Positions 12,701 through 23,046 of a DNA stretch of 64,000 nt are shown here, piece by piece. A program made the translations under genes and the position numbers. Each line of letters opens with the position of its first letter. Positions within the stretch are counted from its first letter, which is position 1. The DNA is taken from NCBI GenBank assembly GCA_047967505.1, contig CM106540.1, one strand, 5' to 3'. The DNA is from Dipteris shenzhenensis (Eukaryota; Polypodiophyta; Polypodiopsida; Gleicheniales). Below the pieces are notes generated by a model. That model did not search any database, was not told the DNA's origin, and saw nothing but the letters and a program-made list of their open reading frames with translations.

Positions 12701-13072
12701 AGTAGTAAAAAGCAACCCACAGTGGCATTATCTAGTATAGAAGCGGAGTACAGAGTTGCAGCATTGGCTACATGTGAGATTGCTTGGCTTCAGAAGCTTT
12801 TGCAGGATTTGGGACTGCATGTGGAAAAACCAGTCAGACTTTATTATGATAAGATGAGTAGTGTGCAGTTGGCAAGTAATCTGGTTTATCATGCTAGAAC
12901 TAAGCATATTGAGGTACACTACCATTTCATCAGAGAGATGATGTTATCAAAGAAGATTGATCTCATACATGTGAAGACTGAAGATCAGGTTGCAGATATC
13001 TTTACCAAGTCATTGGGTAGAGATAAGTTTACATGCTTTAGAGAGCTACTTGGTGTTATGCTCCCTACTTGA
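9752..13072 (+). pseudogene. copia B pol pseudogene (protease-integrase-RT-RNase H)
   Basis: Protease active site WYIDSGASNHVT, with the catalytic Asp codon at 9812. GAG-pre-integrase HKRIGHINIQKL and CPSCQFGKQ follow, then the integrase core (LIHSDVCGP, YVTFIDDFSRYTW, NGGEYLS, NGVAEHKN). The RT reads 11474-12418 with [12 protein letters not shown] and YVDD at 12131-12142. RNase H reads 12494-13072 (YTDADWVGC, VALSSIEAEYR, YHARTKHIEVHYHFIRE, VADIFTKSLG). Stops include 9960, 10555, 10666-10668, 11858 and 12415, several replacing Trp or Gln of the homologous element C. The domain order is complete, so this is point decay, not deletion. Confidence 0.9.
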
Positions 13073-13073
13073 G

Positions 13074-13085
13074 CTTGAGGGGGAG
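13074..13085 (+). other. polypurine tract of copia B
   Basis: TTGAGGGGGAG just before the 3' LTR TGTTGGGAATC. Confidence 0.78.
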
Positions 13086-13304
13086 TGTTGGGAATCAAGC
13101 TCTCTGTTATTATTCCTGTTGTGTGAGTAGGTAAATAAGGTGAGTCACACTGACTCAACCATAGTTATTTCTTATCTACTATGTATGGATGTGACCTTAG
13201 TAGTGTTTAATTGTATTGTGTGGGGTGAATATGAGTTGATTGTGGAGGAGACTATTGCTCCCTCCTGGTTGCTTCCTATATCTCTCTTCTTGCTTTTCTT
13301 AATA
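13086..13304 (+). repeat. 3' LTR of copia B
   Basis: 219 bp, partner of 7367-7585. It ends ...TCTTAATA and is followed by CTCTA, the target duplication. Confidence 0.88.
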
Positions 13305-14520
13305 CTCTAAATTCCCCCTTCTTTCTCCTCTCTTTTCCTCTCTTATTTTCACAAATGTATTTCCCTCTTATATTCTTTTTTTCTCTTTTTCTTCTTTTCC
13401 CTCCTCTCTTTTCCTCCTCTCTTTTCCTCTTTGTTCTTTTCTGCTCTTTCTCTCCCCTCTTTTTACTCTCTTTCCCTTTGCTTTCCCTCATCCTCTTTCT
13501 CTATCAGCATAATTATTTCTTTCACAAATGTATTTCCCTCTCTTATATTATTTTCTACTCTTTCTCTCCTCTCTTTTCCTCTCTTTCTCCCCTCTCTTTT
13601 CCTCTTTCCTCCTTTGTTTTCCTCTGTTTTCCTCTCTTTCTCTCCTTTTTACTCCCTTTACCCCTTCTTTCTTTTCCTCCTCTTTCCCTCATCCTCTTTC
13701 TCTCTTTCAGCTTTTCAGAAACATACAATGTAATAAATATCCAAGAGAGGGATACAAAATAATCATTCTTAGAGCATAACAAATATCCAAGAGAGGGATA
13801 CAACATAATCACTTCTTAGAGAATAACAAATATACAACATAATCACTTCTTGGATGAAGTGCTACCCTCTCCTTTACCATCCTTCTTCTTCTTCTTATCC
13901 TTCAATTCTTTTTCCTTTTCTTACTCCAGCCAAGTTCCTTAGGCATGTGGCCTTTTCATACACTCAATAGAATCCTCCAGGATTTCATATTCTATCTTGT
14001 CATGTTCAACATAATTATTTCTTTCACAAATGTACTTCTCTCTCTTATATTCTTTTCTACTCTTTCTCTTCTTTCTCTCCTCTCTTTTCCTATCTTTCTC
14101 CCCTCTCTTCTCCTATTCCCTCCTCTCTTTTCATCTTCCCTCATTTGTTTTCCTCTCTTTCTCTCCTTTTTACTCCCTTTCCCCCTTATTTCTTTTCCTC
14201 CTCTTTCCCTCATCCTCTTTCTCTCTTTCACCATATTTACTTCTTTTAGATTTTCAAAAACATATAGCATAATAAATATCCAAGAGAGGGATACAACGTA
14301 ATCACTTCTTATAGCATAACAAATATCCAAGAGAGGGATACAACATAATCACTTCTTGGATGAAGTGCTACCCTCTCCTTTGTCATCCTTCTTCTTCTTC
14401 TTCTTGTACTTCAATTCCTTTGCTCCTTACTCCAGGGAACTTTCTTGGGCATGTGGGCTTTCATATACTCAATATAATCCTCTAGGATTTCATGATCTAT
14501 CTTGTCCTAGTCAAAATAAT
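13305..14520 (+). repeat. pyrimidine-rich tandem duplication (~500 bp unit)
   Basis: Two head-to-tail copies start at ~13507 and ~14009. Each opens CATAATTATTTCTTTCACAAATG, continues through a C/T tract and CCAAGAGAGGGATACAA repeats, and ends with a short minus-strand coding-like stretch. A partial copy at 13305-13500 and the tract at 6.9-7.35 kb are the halves split by copia B. Confidence 0.8.
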
Positions 14521-14640
14521 CCATGTTCGTGTCATATGTGGAGGGACACAAATGCACTCCAGGGAGTGATGGCACAGCTACCTCTCCATCCTTTATATCA
14601 TAATACTAACTCTATAGCACCTCCAAGTATGCTATCATAG
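14365..14640 (-). pseudogene. minus-strand coding relic, unknown family
   Basis: The minus strand reads PGVHLCPSTYDTNMDYFD, a stop, then KIDHEILEDYIEYMKAH and PKKVPWSKE, followed by a K/R-rich run and GSTSSKK. A shorter divergent copy of the last ~100 bp lies at 13860-13985, so the coding tail was duplicated with the surrounding repeat. I do not recognise the family. It could be a retroelement gag or a host gene 3' exon. Confidence 0.35.
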
Positions 14641-14649
14641 CATCTTCAC

Positions 14650-16200
14650 TTAGGAGCCATTGAGAGTAAGTGAGTAAAGGCTATAAGAGGACAAGGGGAG
14701 TACTCGAGTAGGAGAGGACTAACAAGAGGACTAGAAGAGTGTAAGGAGGGGGTCATTTTTTGCTTGGGTGTAGCCATTTTTGGTGAGGTTCAGGGACTTT
14801 TCTATATATAGGTATCTTGCATGACCCATAACTTATGCATTGCTCAACGAAATTTGGCAAAATTGGTCTTCAAGTTATAGTACACTTTCCAAAATTGAAC
14901 ATGAGAGCAAAAATTATGGACTATTACAAGCGCTATGCTACATGTGAAGCATGCATCTTGAAGACTATAGGATATAGCAATTTATTCAAAAACATCAAGA
15001 TTTTGTTCTATATATACATGTAGCCAAGTAATCATTCAAAAGTAAACTATGTGAGCTTCTCCTCAACCCAAGGACACACCTAAATGAGAACATTAGGCAT
15101 GGGTTAATGGGCCTCCAATGTTGTGCTAAAGTAATGCATACTCATTTGAGGGAACACTCCATAACTTTTTAATTTGTTGAAAACAAAAATAGATTGAAAA
15201 TTTGGAATCCAAACATGTGGGACTATTGCATGGTGGTCTTAAAACATTGATAGTTGTTGGTATTGGTATCTACATTCACCCTAAAATGAAAGAAGTTGAA
15301 AAAGTGCAATTTGTGCATGTGAAAAGATCTTTTAATAAATTCAACATTATTTACAATTTTGAATTGTTTGTTTTTCCATGCACTTTCTTGCTATATGGCT
15401 CATAAGAATGCCAAAGGTCATTGCATTTCATAATACACAACATCAAACCTGATAGCATGCCCTTTGGCCTATTTGTGTTTTTAAGCATTTTAGGCCACAT
15501 TGCACTTGCTTGGGATATCCAATTCTGCTGATGTGTATTCCTAGAGGGGGGAAATCGACGGGTGAAATTTCACTACTCTTGCAAATTTTGAATTTTCACA
15601 CTCCTGCCCATCAAATATCGAAAGATTAAGTACCTGCAACCTACCCCTGCAAACACCCTGTAACCTGCACGCACCTCGACATGACCTTGCATAGACTTTG
15701 GTTTGCCATTGTCTTCTTTTGAGTAAGTTGTCTTCTATTGTTTTCTTGCCTCACCAACTAGGTTCTTTGGTTCTATTCTAGACTAATCGTGGCCGTGGCG
15801 TCAATGGAAACATGTAGCTCACCATGGCTTGCAAGGGAAGCAAACAGAGACTGTGAGATAGGAAAGCTAAAAAGCCAAGTCAAGGCAAAAGGAATAGAGT
15901 ATGCGTCGAGGAAAGCGCTAGCACACTATCGAACCAACAAAACGGAAGACACTTTTACAACATCTACGAAGGGAGAAAAAATGAAAAGAAAGAAGACTCC
16001 TTATAGAGCAATAGGAAGAAGCGGTTGCATTCAATGCAGCAAAGTCAGGCCATTTAGGTGATTACCAGTCTTGAGTCTTCATAAGCTTTATCTTGCACCC
16101 TAAAGTTAGTAGAGTAACAACCCTACCAATACCTCAAGAGACGCACACCCAAGAGGCAATGCTCTCTAACCTGAGAAATGGCCTACAGAAAGTGAAAGGG
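14650..16200. other. no gene recognised
   Basis: AT-leaning sequence with only short, unconvincing frames. A Lys-rich frame at 15789-16061 has no recognisable motif. CACTACTCTTGCAAATTTTG at ~15570 begins like a CACTA-type end, but I find no partner. Confidence 0.4.
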
Positions 16201-16209
16201 GTGCAAATC

Positions 16210-16560
16210 TTAGATGAACTAGCTGCAAAGAGAGCAACATGAGCTATGTTAGTGTCCCCTGAAACAAAGGAGAAATGGCTTCGGTGCACAATGTCAAAGA
16301 TGTTGCCAATCAGAAGGACCAACATGGCTCCCAGGGTTGAACGTAGAGAAGAAGCAGTGCATGATCTTTCTGATTTGAGAAGTCTGTGGGCTTCAATAGA
16401 ACACAAGAAAAGGAGAGACATCCTGACTTCAGAAGTCATTGCTATAGTGATGACATGTTGGTATGAAAATACGCAAGTTTCTCCAAATAGAAAGGACATC
16501 TATAAAAAGCAGATGGGATGCAAGGTATTTGAGGGGCACATCATACACATGCTAGATGTA
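16210..16560 (+). pseudogene. transposase-like family, N-terminal exon (locus 1)
   Basis: An open frame from 16246 contains DLRSLWASIEHKKRRDILTS and then a motif block CWYENTQVSPNRKDIYKKQM...EGHIIHMLD. A homologous block occurs at 36989-37099 (FWIEQTMLTPNKKDI...EKHPIHFLNDSQ). The shared pattern (W-X4-T-X2-(S/T)PN(K/R)KDI, then E-X-H-X-IH-X-L) defines a family. I associate it with uncharacterised transposase-like proteins of non-seed plants, which is recall and not a search. The exon probably ends at a GT near 16558; a stop (TAA) follows at 16561. Confidence 0.5.
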
Positions 16561-17470
16561 TAACGCAGATCAATGGTGCCTAAATTAGCCTAGTGGTTGT
16601 TTGTGATTGAGCTTTGGGATAGTTTACTTGTTTCATTTCTTAAACCAAGCTTGGACTAAATGTGATTGTCCTAAACCAAACCGTGGTTAGAACATCATGC
16701 AACCGTAGGCTAGTTCAGCTCAATCGCCAGTTATGTGATTGTCCTAAACCAACGTGGTTAAACAGACATTAGTTGTTGTCCAACTCGATGGTGTGGTTAA
16801 GCAAAAATTAACATCAATATATTTCACAATATGTTGTTATTTTACTAAACCAGTGCGGTGGTTGGAACATCATGCAACTGTGGCTACTTTAGCTCAATCA
16901 CCAATTATGTGATTGCCCTAAACTGGCATGGTTGAACAGACATTAGTTATTGACAAGCTCGGTGGTTGAAATCATTGTGTTTCTTAGTAATTAAATTCGT
17001 TAAATTTAATTTCCTACAATTTGGGTTAGATACCAACTTTTCTAGACTGGGATGGCTTGGACATAATGTGATTATCCTAAACCAGCCCGATGCTAGTTCA
17101 CAATAAACAGCAAGCAGTTATTGACATAGATTGTGATTGAAAATGTGAAATTCAAAAATGAAAAGCAATATATTGTTATTTTCTAATTGTAAAATTCAAA
17201 AATGAAAAGAAATATACTTGTTATTGTCTAATATGTGAAGTTGAGACTGTCAGGCTAAACTAGCCCGGTGGTTGAAATTGTGATAGTGTCCTAAACCATC
17301 CCGATAGATGAAATTGTAATTGTCCTAAATGTTTCCTAAACTAACCCGATGGTTGACTATCCTAAACATATCCTAAACCAGTCCGATCATTGAAATTGTG
17401 ACTATCCTAAACCAATGTGATGGTTGAAAATTGCTTTGCTTCATTATATACTTTAATTAGACTATGTTTT
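16561..17470 (+). repeat. intron-like minisatellite (CCTAAACC...GATGGTTGAAATTG)n
   Basis: Irregular 40-130 bp units built on CTAAACCAGCCCGATGGTTG and ATTGTGATTGTCCTAAACC, repeated more than ten times. It lies between two coding segments of the same family (16210-16560 and 17486-18030), so it may be an expanded intron. TTTTACTAG at 17476-17484 is a possible acceptor. Confidence 0.6.
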
Positions 17471-17485
17471 GTCTTCTTTTACTAG

Positions 17486-18030
17486 TAGCAAAAAGGGGGC
17501 TCACTGTTCTGTTAATCTTGCATGTTGGGTCAGCAGAAGAATTTGTATCTCAAGTTTATGGATCGGAATCCAGATATTTCAATTGGGAAGAGGAGCTTTG
17601 AGCATTGTAAGCCTTGGAACATCAGGAAACTCAAAGACAGGAATGTTTGTTATTGCAAAACACACGTAGACTTTGACCTGACCCAACAAGCTATGAATGA
17701 CTTGAGATTTTCTTGTGTTAGAGAATTGCTCCATGGGGATCAATGCCCATGCCTCCTCGATGAATGCACAGTCTATAGGCCACCTAGATCCTCATTGTGT
17801 GTTGCAAGGGAGGGCAGGTTTTGTAGCCTAAGGTCTCTGTGGGAGCCAATGGTGGTTTGTGCCCAAAGGGAGACCATGAGTGGCACTAGATTGAATGCAT
17901 TCGTAGCACATGCAAGCATTGTAGTTTGAAGCTGAAGAAGAAGACAGTCAATGTCTATCCAAATGAAATGAGGGAAGACAACCATGTTGCTCTAAAATGG
18001 GGACGAGCATTTTGTGAGCGAAATCTTCCG
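17486..18030 (+). pseudogene. transposase-like family, second exon (locus 1)
   Basis: The frame from 17522 reads LYLKFMDRNPDISIGKRSFE, then HCKPWNIRKLKDRNVCYCKT and HVDFDLTQQAMNDLR, a Cys/His-rich module. After a frame change near 17860 a second Cys pair follows (CIRSTCKHCSLKLKKKTV...YPNEMREDNHVALKW). This order (Phe-X2-hydrophobic-KP block, C-X-C-X2-H, then C-X4-C-X2-C before an acidic/aromatic stretch) matches the N-terminal half of large transposase-like proteins. Frame breaks make it a pseudogene. No catalytic half follows on this strand. Confidence 0.5.
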
Positions 18031-18366
18031 AGCGTCCGAGCGAAGGAAAAAAAAAGCTTCCAACTATGCATAAATATGGCAAAAATCGATCAGAAGAAAA
18101 CATAGTTTCACTTAGAAATATGCAAAGTATTATAGCAATGCCTATTTTATACAAAAATCTTTAGGTGAATCTATAGGATTGGTGAGAGCATAATGGGATG
18201 GCTTTTGAAGAAACCCACATGTAGAGTAGACTTCTCCATGAAAATTCCCTTATGATCCTTCTTACAACTTTTACTTAATAGGGGGTGACATTGAAAACCC
18301 TCTCTCAACCTATCTTCATGAAAGAGTTTCTTCAAAGAAAACTCATTGAAGCAAGCCATCCACGTA

Positions 18367-18432
18367 GTTTCGCCAGCGAAACCCCTTTGAAGCAAGTCTC
18401 CCAAGGTAGTTTCGCTGGCGAAACTACCTTGG
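18367..18432. repeat. two adjacent perfect hairpins with GTTTCGC stems
   Basis: 18367-18382 is GTTTCGCCAGCGAAAC (7 bp stem, CA loop). 18401-18432 is a 32 bp inverted repeat with 15 bp arms, from CCAAGGTAGTTTCGC to its complement, around TG. The inner halves of both stems are the same sequence. Confidence 0.8.
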
Positions 18433-18439
18433 ACAGCAC

Positions 18440-19270
18440 TTTTAAAAGTGACATAACTTTCATATCCAATGTCCAAATATAGTCATTCAACCACTCAAAT
18501 TGATCGGAACACCCCATTTGAGCACATCTATGGAGTTATATTTTGGAAAATCTTTCATCTATAGTATTAAATATTACATGTATTTTATGAGAGTGATATA
18601 TGAGCCCAAGTTAATACTTATTTATAGTAATTTAAAATTCTTTAGAAACATGTCCATAAATATGCTATAAAAACACTAAAAAGATATTGCCATATGATAT
18701 AAATGTGTTAATAAGTAATTATATATGAACACCATATTAGAGAATTTGGGAAAATCCTGATAATTTGGGAACTTTTGAGGGGTTGTAATTATGTAACATT
18801 CAATGTTTTTCATTGATTTTTCCCATAGATTTGGTAGTCCATCCAAATCTTGCAAATGTGCATGGTTTGCATCAACATAAATAAAATGTCAAATGTTGAG
18901 GTTTCGACCAATGCATGGTATTTTTTGAGGGGTTACAATTACAATGCATTGAGTGCACTCCATTGACTTTCTCCCTGGATTTGGCCGTGTATATGAAACT
19001 CACAATTGTTTGAGTTTAACGAAGCATTTTTTGCCTCTTCTCAAAAAAAGGTGGTGTTCAAAAACACCATTTTAGTTTAGTTGGAGAAAAAGTAAGAATG
19101 CAACACTAGTCCTTGATATTTTGTCGAGTGTGCAGAACTTGCAACCACAAAGCAATGGTCTGCAAAAAAAAAGATAAAGAAAAAAGATCAATGTCATACC
19201 TTCCAAATATTTGTCAGTATTCAATTAAATTATTATTGTCGTGCAAGGAAAAAAAAGTCATGCTTTTCAA
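18440..19270. other. AT-rich, no gene recognised
   Basis: Contains two diverged copies of a ~75 bp segment (TTTTGAGGGGTTGTAATTATG at ~18773 and TTTTGAGGGGTTACAATTACA at ~18928), each followed by a CATTGA...TTTGG block. Confidence 0.4.
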
Positions 19271-19276
19271 GTACCT

Positions 19277-20330
19277 TCACTCCATTGTGGAGTCAGCATC
19301 AGAGTCAGAATCTGTTCTATGAGAAAAATTGGATAAAGCTCGCTTGCGTGCAATGGTTGGTATCTTCACCTTGATGGGGAGGTTGCTGCTCTTTGAGGAA
19401 ACCTTCTTTGAGAGGTTACATTTTGGAACCCATGACCATACAATAGCATCAATAGATTCCCAACGTGGAGGATCACCTTTATTGCACATCCAAACCTTGT
19501 TCCAACAATCTGCATATACCTCCTCAATTTGTGCATTGTGTCTTTTGCATATAGGTGCCCAATATTGTATGAAGACCTTCTTGAAGTTTTTAGATTTATT
19601 ATCCTTCTGTACATCAGTTTGAGCAATGCCTAGCCAAATCGGGTAAATTTTTTCTTTTGGTCAGACCAAAAGAAAGTGTCCTTTTTTTACATCAACCATT
19701 GGATCAAATGATTGTTTTGGCTTTTTCCTTTGAGGTCCACAGTAATGATCATTCAACTCTTCAATTCCTTGAAACTCATCGTTTTCATTATCAACTACTT
19801 GCACACAATGAATATGTTGCGTCTTTGGCCAAAATCTCTCGTACATGCCCTCTACACTATTGTTTGGTTTATCAAGCTCATCAATCATGCTCTTCCAGTA
19901 CTTCACTACTGGCTTGTAAAACTTTGTGAAAGATGCTTCTGGACCTTGCAAGTGTGCCCATTTTTCCCAAAAGCGTACATACTCCTTGATACCAACTATC
20001 ACATCTAAGTGATCCTTCACATACTTGAACATGGTTACATAAGGTGGCTCTCCACTTGGTAGCATTGGATGACCATCCGGATGTCTCTTCCACAACTCAA
20101 TGCCACCTTCACTTGGTTGCCAATCTAATGATCGTGGATGCACTTTATATTGCATGATAGGAACTTCATTTCACATAAAGAACCGAAATTGGAGAGGCTT
20201 TGAGTGTCCGGCATCTAGGAGTTTTTCCAACTCATCATAAACCATGGTGCCATATTTAGGATTTGTGTGACAAGGTCCACATACCTTAGGGTGAGCACCT
20301 TCCCTTATAGTATCATGCGTACTGCCACTT
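19277..20330 (-). pseudogene. transposase-like family, C-terminal half (locus 2)
   Basis: On the minus strand, PKVCGPCHTNPKYGTMVYDE leads into PLQFRFFM, a stop, then PIMQYKVHPRSLDWQPSEGG, an ERFWPKTQ block and a beta-rich tail domain (KKGHFLLV, stop, PKEKIYPIWLGIAQTD, QYWAP, CWNKVWMCNKGDPPRWESID, AIVWSW). It ends in an acidic SDSDADSTME tail. The same order appears at the end of the 54.8-58.6 kb gene (PHYFRFHMHNNIPVMQWK; SESFWPE; EEGLFVAVW; ALWYEP; SIIHCWKS; SERDSDA tail), so the two are homologous over about 250 residues. Stops (one likely Trp to TGA) break it. The catalytic core is absent; the 5' side abuts gypsy sequence. Confidence 0.6.
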
Positions 20331-20339
20331 CTGGTGAAA

Positions 20340-20933
20340 TTCCTTTCATCTCTTTGTATGACCATGCTAGCCAGTCGTGGTATTCCATTAGGAGTGCTTT
20401 GAGTTTGGTTTCACCTTCTTGTCAAAGCTATTTCCCAATGAAAATCGATTTTTCTTCCTCCCCTTCAAGGGCGAAGTTTATTGTGTGTGATTTTCTGGTC
20501 CCTCATAGATTGGAGTTTGTCCAATGCTATTGATTTCTTGAACTTCAAATTCCCTTAGTGGTCTTGGCATTGCTATTGGCGCACTTCCACTTGTATAATT
20601 CTTGAAGTATTGTGGCACTTCTTGAAGATCAACCTCTGATGGTGATGAACTAGCCTGACATGTGTCATGTGTATTGGGTGGCATAGTTGCATTTATTAAT
20701 TTGTTAGGCTCTTCTTGACCTTCTTTTTCTGAAATCTCTTGATCGAGCTTCATCCGTACATGTGGCTTATATTTCCAAAACTTCTTACATTGGGAACTAT
20801 GGGGTAACTTTTCCACTGGTAACGTGTTTCCAAGTAAGGGTTCATTTGTTGCGCATACTCCTTCCAGTCCCTCAGGGGACCATTCAAGAAGTGGTGGTTC
20901 TGATTTTGAGGGAGCTAACTTTGCAAGGTACAA
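20340..20933 (-). pseudogene. gypsy pol segment upstream of RT, remnant
   Basis: The open frame 20933-20478 has no recognised domain. It runs after a frame break into INFALEGEEEKSIFIGK and LLMEYHDWLAWSYKEMKGIS. That pattern (short linker, then LL-X-E(F/Y)-D-X-FAW-(S/T)Y-X-(D/E)M-X-G) is the conserved lead-in to RT in plant gypsy polyproteins. The RT itself does not follow. Confidence 0.6.
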
Positions 20934-21037
20934 TTTGATGATCCTTGATTGGACTCATTTGAATTCATTGAAGTGCTCGGCCTTGGCTTTTCTTTGATTT
21001 CCTCCTTTAGCTTTCTTGTGGGATCTTCTGTTGTTAT

Positions 21038-22004
21038 TCAACTTTGGACTTTTGGGAGCTCAACTGCCATTAGAGCATGCAAAATGGCTAAGTCATTATC
21101 AAAGATTTGATCTTCAATTTTAGCATTCTCATCCTCTATTTCAAGGTCCCAAGGAAAACCTGAGTCATCATTGGTATGGGTACCTTCTTCAGGTTCATTA
21201 TCCCACTCGAGGTCAGCCATAAAGAATGGCATCTCTAGATCGATTGGTTCTTCATGTGTGAGTGGAGGATCTACCTGTAGTGCCTTAGCATCTATCTGTG
21301 AGAAGATGGGGTCTAATGAATGGCAGTTGTCGATGGTTGCCAATGTTTGTATCCAATTATTGACATTTCTTTGTGAATTGCCCGCTATGGCATGCTGTTG
21401 CAAGGGAGCTGATTTGCTTGAGATTGTCATTGAAGATGTGTCATCCAATGCTCTAGGCACAATTGGTTTTATAGCTCCTATCCCCACATTCATGTTGACT
21501 ATGGTGTCTTGATTCTGGATTGTCGGTCTATCAGTTCCCCAGTCATGGAGTATCTCGTAACCAAGGACGTACCAGTAAGAATTGATAGGATTTTTTGGGG
21601 AGATCCAAGATTGTGAATTGAAGGGAAAAGTGGACTCCCATGATCTTTGTGGACATGCCATTCACTATTCCCAAGGGTTTAGCCCATGAATCAACGATAA
21701 CTCGTATGTTGAAATTAGCCTTTTGCATTGGTGGGAGACCCCATTCTTCATAGAGCTCCTTTGATAGGACATTTACACCTGCTCCACCATCCACTATGGC
21801 TTGGACTGCATTATATGCCTTATGGATCAAAGGCATAGTAATGTTGCATATGTCATCTCTCTCACCCATCCGCACAAGGATATCTTCAATGTTGTTCATA
21901 GGTGGAGGGGAATTTGCGAGATCAATCCATCCTTTGAAACTCTCCCAAAGATTGGGACAATTCCGTAGGAGGATTCCAATGGGGATTGACACACAGCAAC
22001 TCAA
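21038..22004 (-). pseudogene. gypsy aspartic protease and linker remnant
   Basis: The frame 22004-21543 contains AIVDGGAGVNVLSKELYEEW, with Asp at about codon 72 (near 21791). The family motif is D-(S/T/G)-G-A, so the active site appears present. LPKKSYQFLLVRPWLRD follows, the second conserved protease block. An overlapping frame (21661-21038) continues with ILHDWGTDRPTIQNQ and a long acidic linker. The frame change between them means it is broken unless a shift is programmed, for which I see no evidence. Confidence 0.7.
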
Positions 22005-22950
22005 GATGCTAGAGAGTGTGGCTCCTTCAAGTTGATGTGGCAGTACATTATGTTGTGGAGTCTATTGTGGGAACAAAGGCTCGAGTACAGTATCAATGCT
22101 TGGGTGTTGAGCTTGTTTCTCAATCTCAAATTGAGCTTGTTCGTTTTGTACCCATTCTTAAAGTGCCTGAAAATGACCTTCTCCACCTCTGCATTTGGGT
22201 ATGGAGCTTCTTTTATTTGAGGCTCGGGTGTTAATGTGGATGAGCTCAGCTGCTCATTGCTTGGTGGAGGTGGAGGCACTTGTGCTTTCTTTTTCATAAG
22301 TCGCTTTGGTTGGATTGGAATGTTAGGGTCTTGGTAGCCTCTTTCTGTTGGCATGTAATTACATTTACAGGTTGTGATATTACACTTATCGTGGACCCAG
22401 ACTTTGATGGTCCACCCCAATGATGCCGATTGGGATGTTAGGCTTAACCTCTATTTGTTTTGGGCCTTTATTTTTCATGGGACAATCCATACAAGCATGT
22501 CCTATGCCATAATCTTTGCAGAATGGTTGGAAAGTAGCTGCGCTACCACGATGAGGGCACTCTATGATCCGGTGATTTTCTCCACAACCGTAGCACTTGA
22601 TTGGTGCACGATATGTGTTGGGACATACTTGATTTCCATATACTAGTATTAGACCCTCTGCACCTTCTACATAGTACACTAGGTACTCTACTTCATACTC
22701 AAATGGCGAGTCTACTTCCTTGGATTGTAGTTGATGTATTGGAATTGCCTGAGGAGCTAGATTTGGTGCTCTTGGATATGGTCATGGATTCGAATTCCTG
22801 AGTAGTTGTGGGACTTGTGTCCGAATGGGAATAGGATTTAGCCTCGAAGCTGGGGGCACCTCTGCAAGTGCCGGTTGCCTTTATACTAGCATGGGTGCCA
22901 CTTGGTATTGTTGAGGTCGAGGTGGGTTGTTGCGCATGTTGAAGATGCAA
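22001..22950 (-). pseudogene. gypsy gag C-terminus with two zinc knuckles
   Basis: The frame 22679-22386 has CYGCGENHRIIEC (C-X2-C-X3-H-X4-C, one residue shorter than usual). It also has CKDYGIGHACMDC, where the second ligand is Tyr. The flanking frames (22950-22699, Ser/Thr-rich; 22420-22001, Pro-rich PPPPPSNEQLSSS) are linkers. Two knuckles are normal for some gypsy gags. The Tyr change would weaken RNA binding. Confidence 0.6.
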
Positions 22951-23046
22951 TTGTTTTCATCATGGCCACCAACGATGCAAATATGTCACCACAACCTTGG
23001 TGGTGGATTTGCTTATGCAATGATCCTAGCTCTTAGGACTGAGCAC

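Larger units (their letters stand above)
7367..13304 (+). mobile_element. Ty1/copia LTR retrotransposon B, full-length but decayed
   Basis: 219 bp LTRs at 7367-7585 and 13086-13304 enclose primer site, gag, protease, integrase, RT, RNase H and polypurine tract in copia order. Flanks are CTCTT (7362-7366) and CTCTA (13305-13309), a 5 bp target duplication with one mismatch. The target was the pyrimidine-rich repeat that continues on both sides. Many stops break the coding region, most of them TAG. It belongs to the same broad lineage as element C (parallel gag start, protease, RT and RNase H motifs) but is older. Confidence 0.92.

Noticed and set aside
15789-16061. Independent small gene
   Set aside because: Lys-rich frame without recognisable motif or conserved neighbours; could be leader sequence of the 16.2 kb relic. 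Not enough to call.
19661-20155. Part of the gypsy integrase or chromodomain
   Set aside because: Block order and the acidic tail match the end of the 54.8 kb gene, and no HHCC or DDE integrase motif precedes it.
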